Origin: Spirochaetales bacterium
GTDB lineage: Bacteria > Spirochaetota > Spirochaetia > SZUA-6 > DRHE01
DNA: 6,530 nucleotides
NCBI GenBank assembly: GCA_011049745.1
Contig: DRHE01000424.1
Coordinates: 1-6,530, forward strand
Reading direction: 5' to 3'
Part shown: positions 4,942 to 6,530 of the stretch, one piece after another
Position numbering within the stretch: the first letter of the stretch is position 1
Layout of the letters: each line of letters starts with the position of its first letter
The notes under the pieces: generated by a model
What the model was told of the DNA's origin: nothing
Seen by the model: only the letters and a program-made list of their open reading frames with translations
The model's database searches: none
Position numbers and translations under genes: made by a program

Positions 4942-6264
4942 ATGAAAACAGAGCACTTGAACTATGGAAAAACCTTTGTAATAGGACTGGGTTTTTTCAC
5001 CACTGCCATGTGCTGGGCTCTTTATAATGCCTATGTGCCCATTTTCTTGAGGAAATTCATAAGCAGCTCCATGATTATCGGTTTTATTATGACCGTCGAT
5101 AATTGGGCGGCGATTGTTATCCAGCCCTGGATCGGGGCCTTGAGTGATAAAACCAATACCAGGCTGGGGCGGAGAATGCCCTATATAGCGCTGGGTATTC
5201 CCCTGGCGGCTCTTTTTTTTATGCTGATTCCCTATTTCCTGGAAGAGTCAGCCGGGACTGCGGTTGAACTTACCCTGCCGCTTATCGGCCGGCTGCAGCT
5301 TGCCCCAGGATTGCTTCCCCTCTTTATAATTATCATGCTCTTTAATATTGGCATGGCGCTCTACCGGGCTCCCGTGGTCTCGCTGATGCCGGATGTTACT
5401 CCCTCGAGATTTCGCAGTAAGGCTAATGGTGTTATCAATTTAATGGGCGGTGTCGGTTCCATATTGGCCTATCTGGTGGGCAGTTTTCTCTATGACCTGG
5501 GCGTTGCCATTCCCTTTGTAACCGCTGCCGGCGTAATGGTCCTGGCTCTGATCGTTCTTTTAATCTTTATTCGTGAACCACGGTCAATCAAAGTGGAAAA
5601 AAAGGGAATGGAACCCGGTATAATTAATTCAGTAAAGGATATATTCCGGGAAAGAGAGTGGTCCGTACTCTTTATTATGACTGCCATTTTTTTCTGGTTT
5701 GCCGCATTCAACGCCATGGAAACCTGGTTTACTACCTATGGTATAGAGGTCCTGCATATTAAAGAGAGCGCGGCCGCCCGTATCTTAACCTCAATTTCCC
5801 TCTTTTTTGTGATTTCCGCTCTGCCGGCCGGCTTTATCGGTACCCGCCTGGGACGCAGAAAGACAATATTTATCGGGCTTGTTCTGTTTATTCTGGTTCT
5901 CTGCGTAATATTCTTTGTCCGATCAATTCCTCTGCTCTATCTCCTCTTTTCATTGGCCGGGGTTGCCTGGGCCCTAATCAATGTCAACTCCATTACAATT
6001 GTCTGGGAACTGGCCAGCGCTGTCAGGATAGGGACCTATACCGGTCTCTATTATTTCTTCTCCTCCCTGGGACAGATGGTATCACCTCCCCTGGCAGGAT
6101 TTGTAACCGATCGCCTTGGCATGATCTCGCTTTTTCCCTATTCGATTGTTTTTTTTCTTTTCGCCCTGCTGATGATGTTTGGCGTTAAAAAGGGAGAGGC
6201 CCTCTCTGCGGAGGAAGAAGCGGAAAAGGAAAAATTCAAAAGCCGGCATATCGATCTGGAATGA
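4942..6264 (+). CDS. MFS transporter, SLC45/GPH-like (probable sugar or glycoside carrier)
   Basis: This 440-residue inner-membrane secondary transporter has about 12 hydrophobic segments, near residues 10-34, 42-66, 80-99, 122-142, 161-184, 188-210, 240-264, 281-300, 307-327, 329-355, 365-388 and 394-414. The TM2-TM3 loop carries the MFS motif G-A-L-S-D-K-T-N-T-R-L-G-R-R-M-P (65-80), preceded by D53-N54 and Q61-P62 in TM2. This pattern resembles SLC45 and glycoside-pentoside-hexuronide carriers, which usually couple sugars to protons or cations. The equivalent loop of the second half reads G-T-R-L-G-R-R-K (300-307). The TM3-TM4 loop (about 100-121) is longer than in minimal MFS proteins. A charged Glu/Lys-rich cytoplasmic tail occupies about 416-440. 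The stop overlaps the HAD gene start as ATGA, so the two are probably co-translated. The MFS call is secure; the substrate class is a guess from the motif pattern. Confidence 0.9.
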   Translation: MKTEHLNYGKTFVIGLGFFTTAMCWALYNAYVPIFLRKFISSSMIIGFIMTVDNWAAIVIQPWIGALSDKTNTRLGRRMPYIALGIPLAALFFMLIPYFLEESAGTAVELTLPLIGRLQLAPGLLPLFIIIMLFNIGMALYRAPVVSLMPDVTPSRFRSKANGVINLMGGVGSILAYLVGSFLYDLGVAIPFVTAAGVMVLALIVLLIFIREPRSIKVEKKGMEPGIINSVKDIFREREWSVLFIMTAIFFWFAAFNAMETWFTTYGIEVLHIKESAAARILTSISLFFVISALPAGFIGTRLGRRKTIFIGLVLFILVLCVIFFVRSIPLLYLLFSLAGVAWALINVNSITIVWELASAVRIGTYTGLYYFFSSLGQMVSPPLAGFVTDRLGMISLFPYSIVFFLFALLMMFGVKKGEALSAEEEAEKEKFKSRHIDLE

Positions 6265-6530
6265 ATTTCAGCAGAACTCCGGAGAGTCTGTTTAAGGCGA
6301 GTGATTGTTTTTTAACAGAAACCCCGGTTCCCAAGGCAGTCGGCAGTGATCTTGACGGCACTCTGCTCCCCTACAGTAAAGAGCTGACCGCCCGCTTTGT
6401 TGATGTTCTTGCCAGGATGGAAAAGCGTAATATTCTCTTCTTCCCCGTTACCGGCAAGACCCTGAATTTAACCGATATAACTTTCTCCGCATTAGAGGTG
6501 CCCATGGTGTGTCTGGATGGAGCGGTAATT
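6261..6530 (+). CDS. HAD-superfamily hydrolase, Cof/HAD-IIB-like, N-terminal part (3' truncated by window edge)
   Basis: The first 90 codons of a cytoplasmic phosphatase-like protein are present and remain open to the window end. HAD motif I is S-D-L-D-G-T-L-L, with Asp30 as the expected nucleophile and Asp32 as the general acid/base. Motif II is seen as F-P-V-T-G-K, with Thr64. A further segment, V-C-L-D-G-A-V-I, sits where Cof-type proteins usually have an N-G-A pattern. About 25 residues precede motif I, which is longer than in most Cof proteins, where it lies close to the N-terminus. The ATG overlaps the transporter stop by 4 nt and has no good Shine-Dalgarno, so translation is probably coupled. 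The pairing with a transporter suggests a sugar-phosphate or similar substrate, but nothing visible fixes the substrate. The cap domain and motifs III and IV lie beyond the window. Confidence 0.85.
   Translation, partial: MNFSRTPESLFKASDCFLTETPVPKAVGSDLDGTLLPYSKELTARFVDVLARMEKRNILFFPVTGKTLNLTDITFSALEVPMVCLDGAVI

Noticed and set aside
5213..5220. T8 run in the transporter gene as a possible slippage site
   Set aside because: Phe-rich membrane segments in this gene have several T-runs (also near 5687 and 6148), so this is expected from composition.

Overview
The window looks like a piece of a spirochaete chromosome, most likely a Spirochaetaceae/Treponema relative with a moderate G+C content. 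The strongest clue is the minus-strand protein with two cyclic-nucleotide-binding domains (CNB-TPR-like-CNB-winged helix), an architecture I associate with spirochaetes. A second clue is cysS placed directly before an ECF sigma factor gene; from memory, Treponema pallidum has the same pair (TP0091-TP0092). This placement rests on recognition by eye, not on a search. No mobile elements, RNA genes, CRISPR arrays or long repeats were seen. The DNA is almost fully coding; the only real intergenic stretch is about 130 bp.

Layout. Positions 1-3586 form one tightly packed plus-strand gene string with no intergenic space: the 3' end of cysS, an ECF sigma factor, a membrane-anchored zinc-type anti-sigma factor, a small exported protein of unknown family, and a membrane-anchored protein with two IPT/TIG-like domains and a transglutaminase-like domain. 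Neighbouring genes overlap by 4, 17 and 7 nt, and the last pair abuts with no gap, which suggests translational coupling. Facing this string, with 6 nt between the stop codons, is the minus-strand two-CNB-domain protein (3593-4813). A divergent promoter region (4814-4941) separates it from a plus-strand MFS transporter (4942-6264). The transporter overlaps the start of a HAD-superfamily hydrolase that runs off the window end.

How the genes may work together. The sigma/anti-sigma pair is a standard one-step transmembrane signalling unit. The two exported or membrane-anchored proteins locked into the same transcript are candidates for the sensor input or the envelope output of that unit. The transglutaminase-like domain has Ser where the catalytic Cys is expected (Ser421) but keeps the His and Asp, so it may bind rather than cleave, or use unusual chemistry. 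The downstream transporter and HAD pair is probably a small uptake and metabolism unit for a sugar-like compound.
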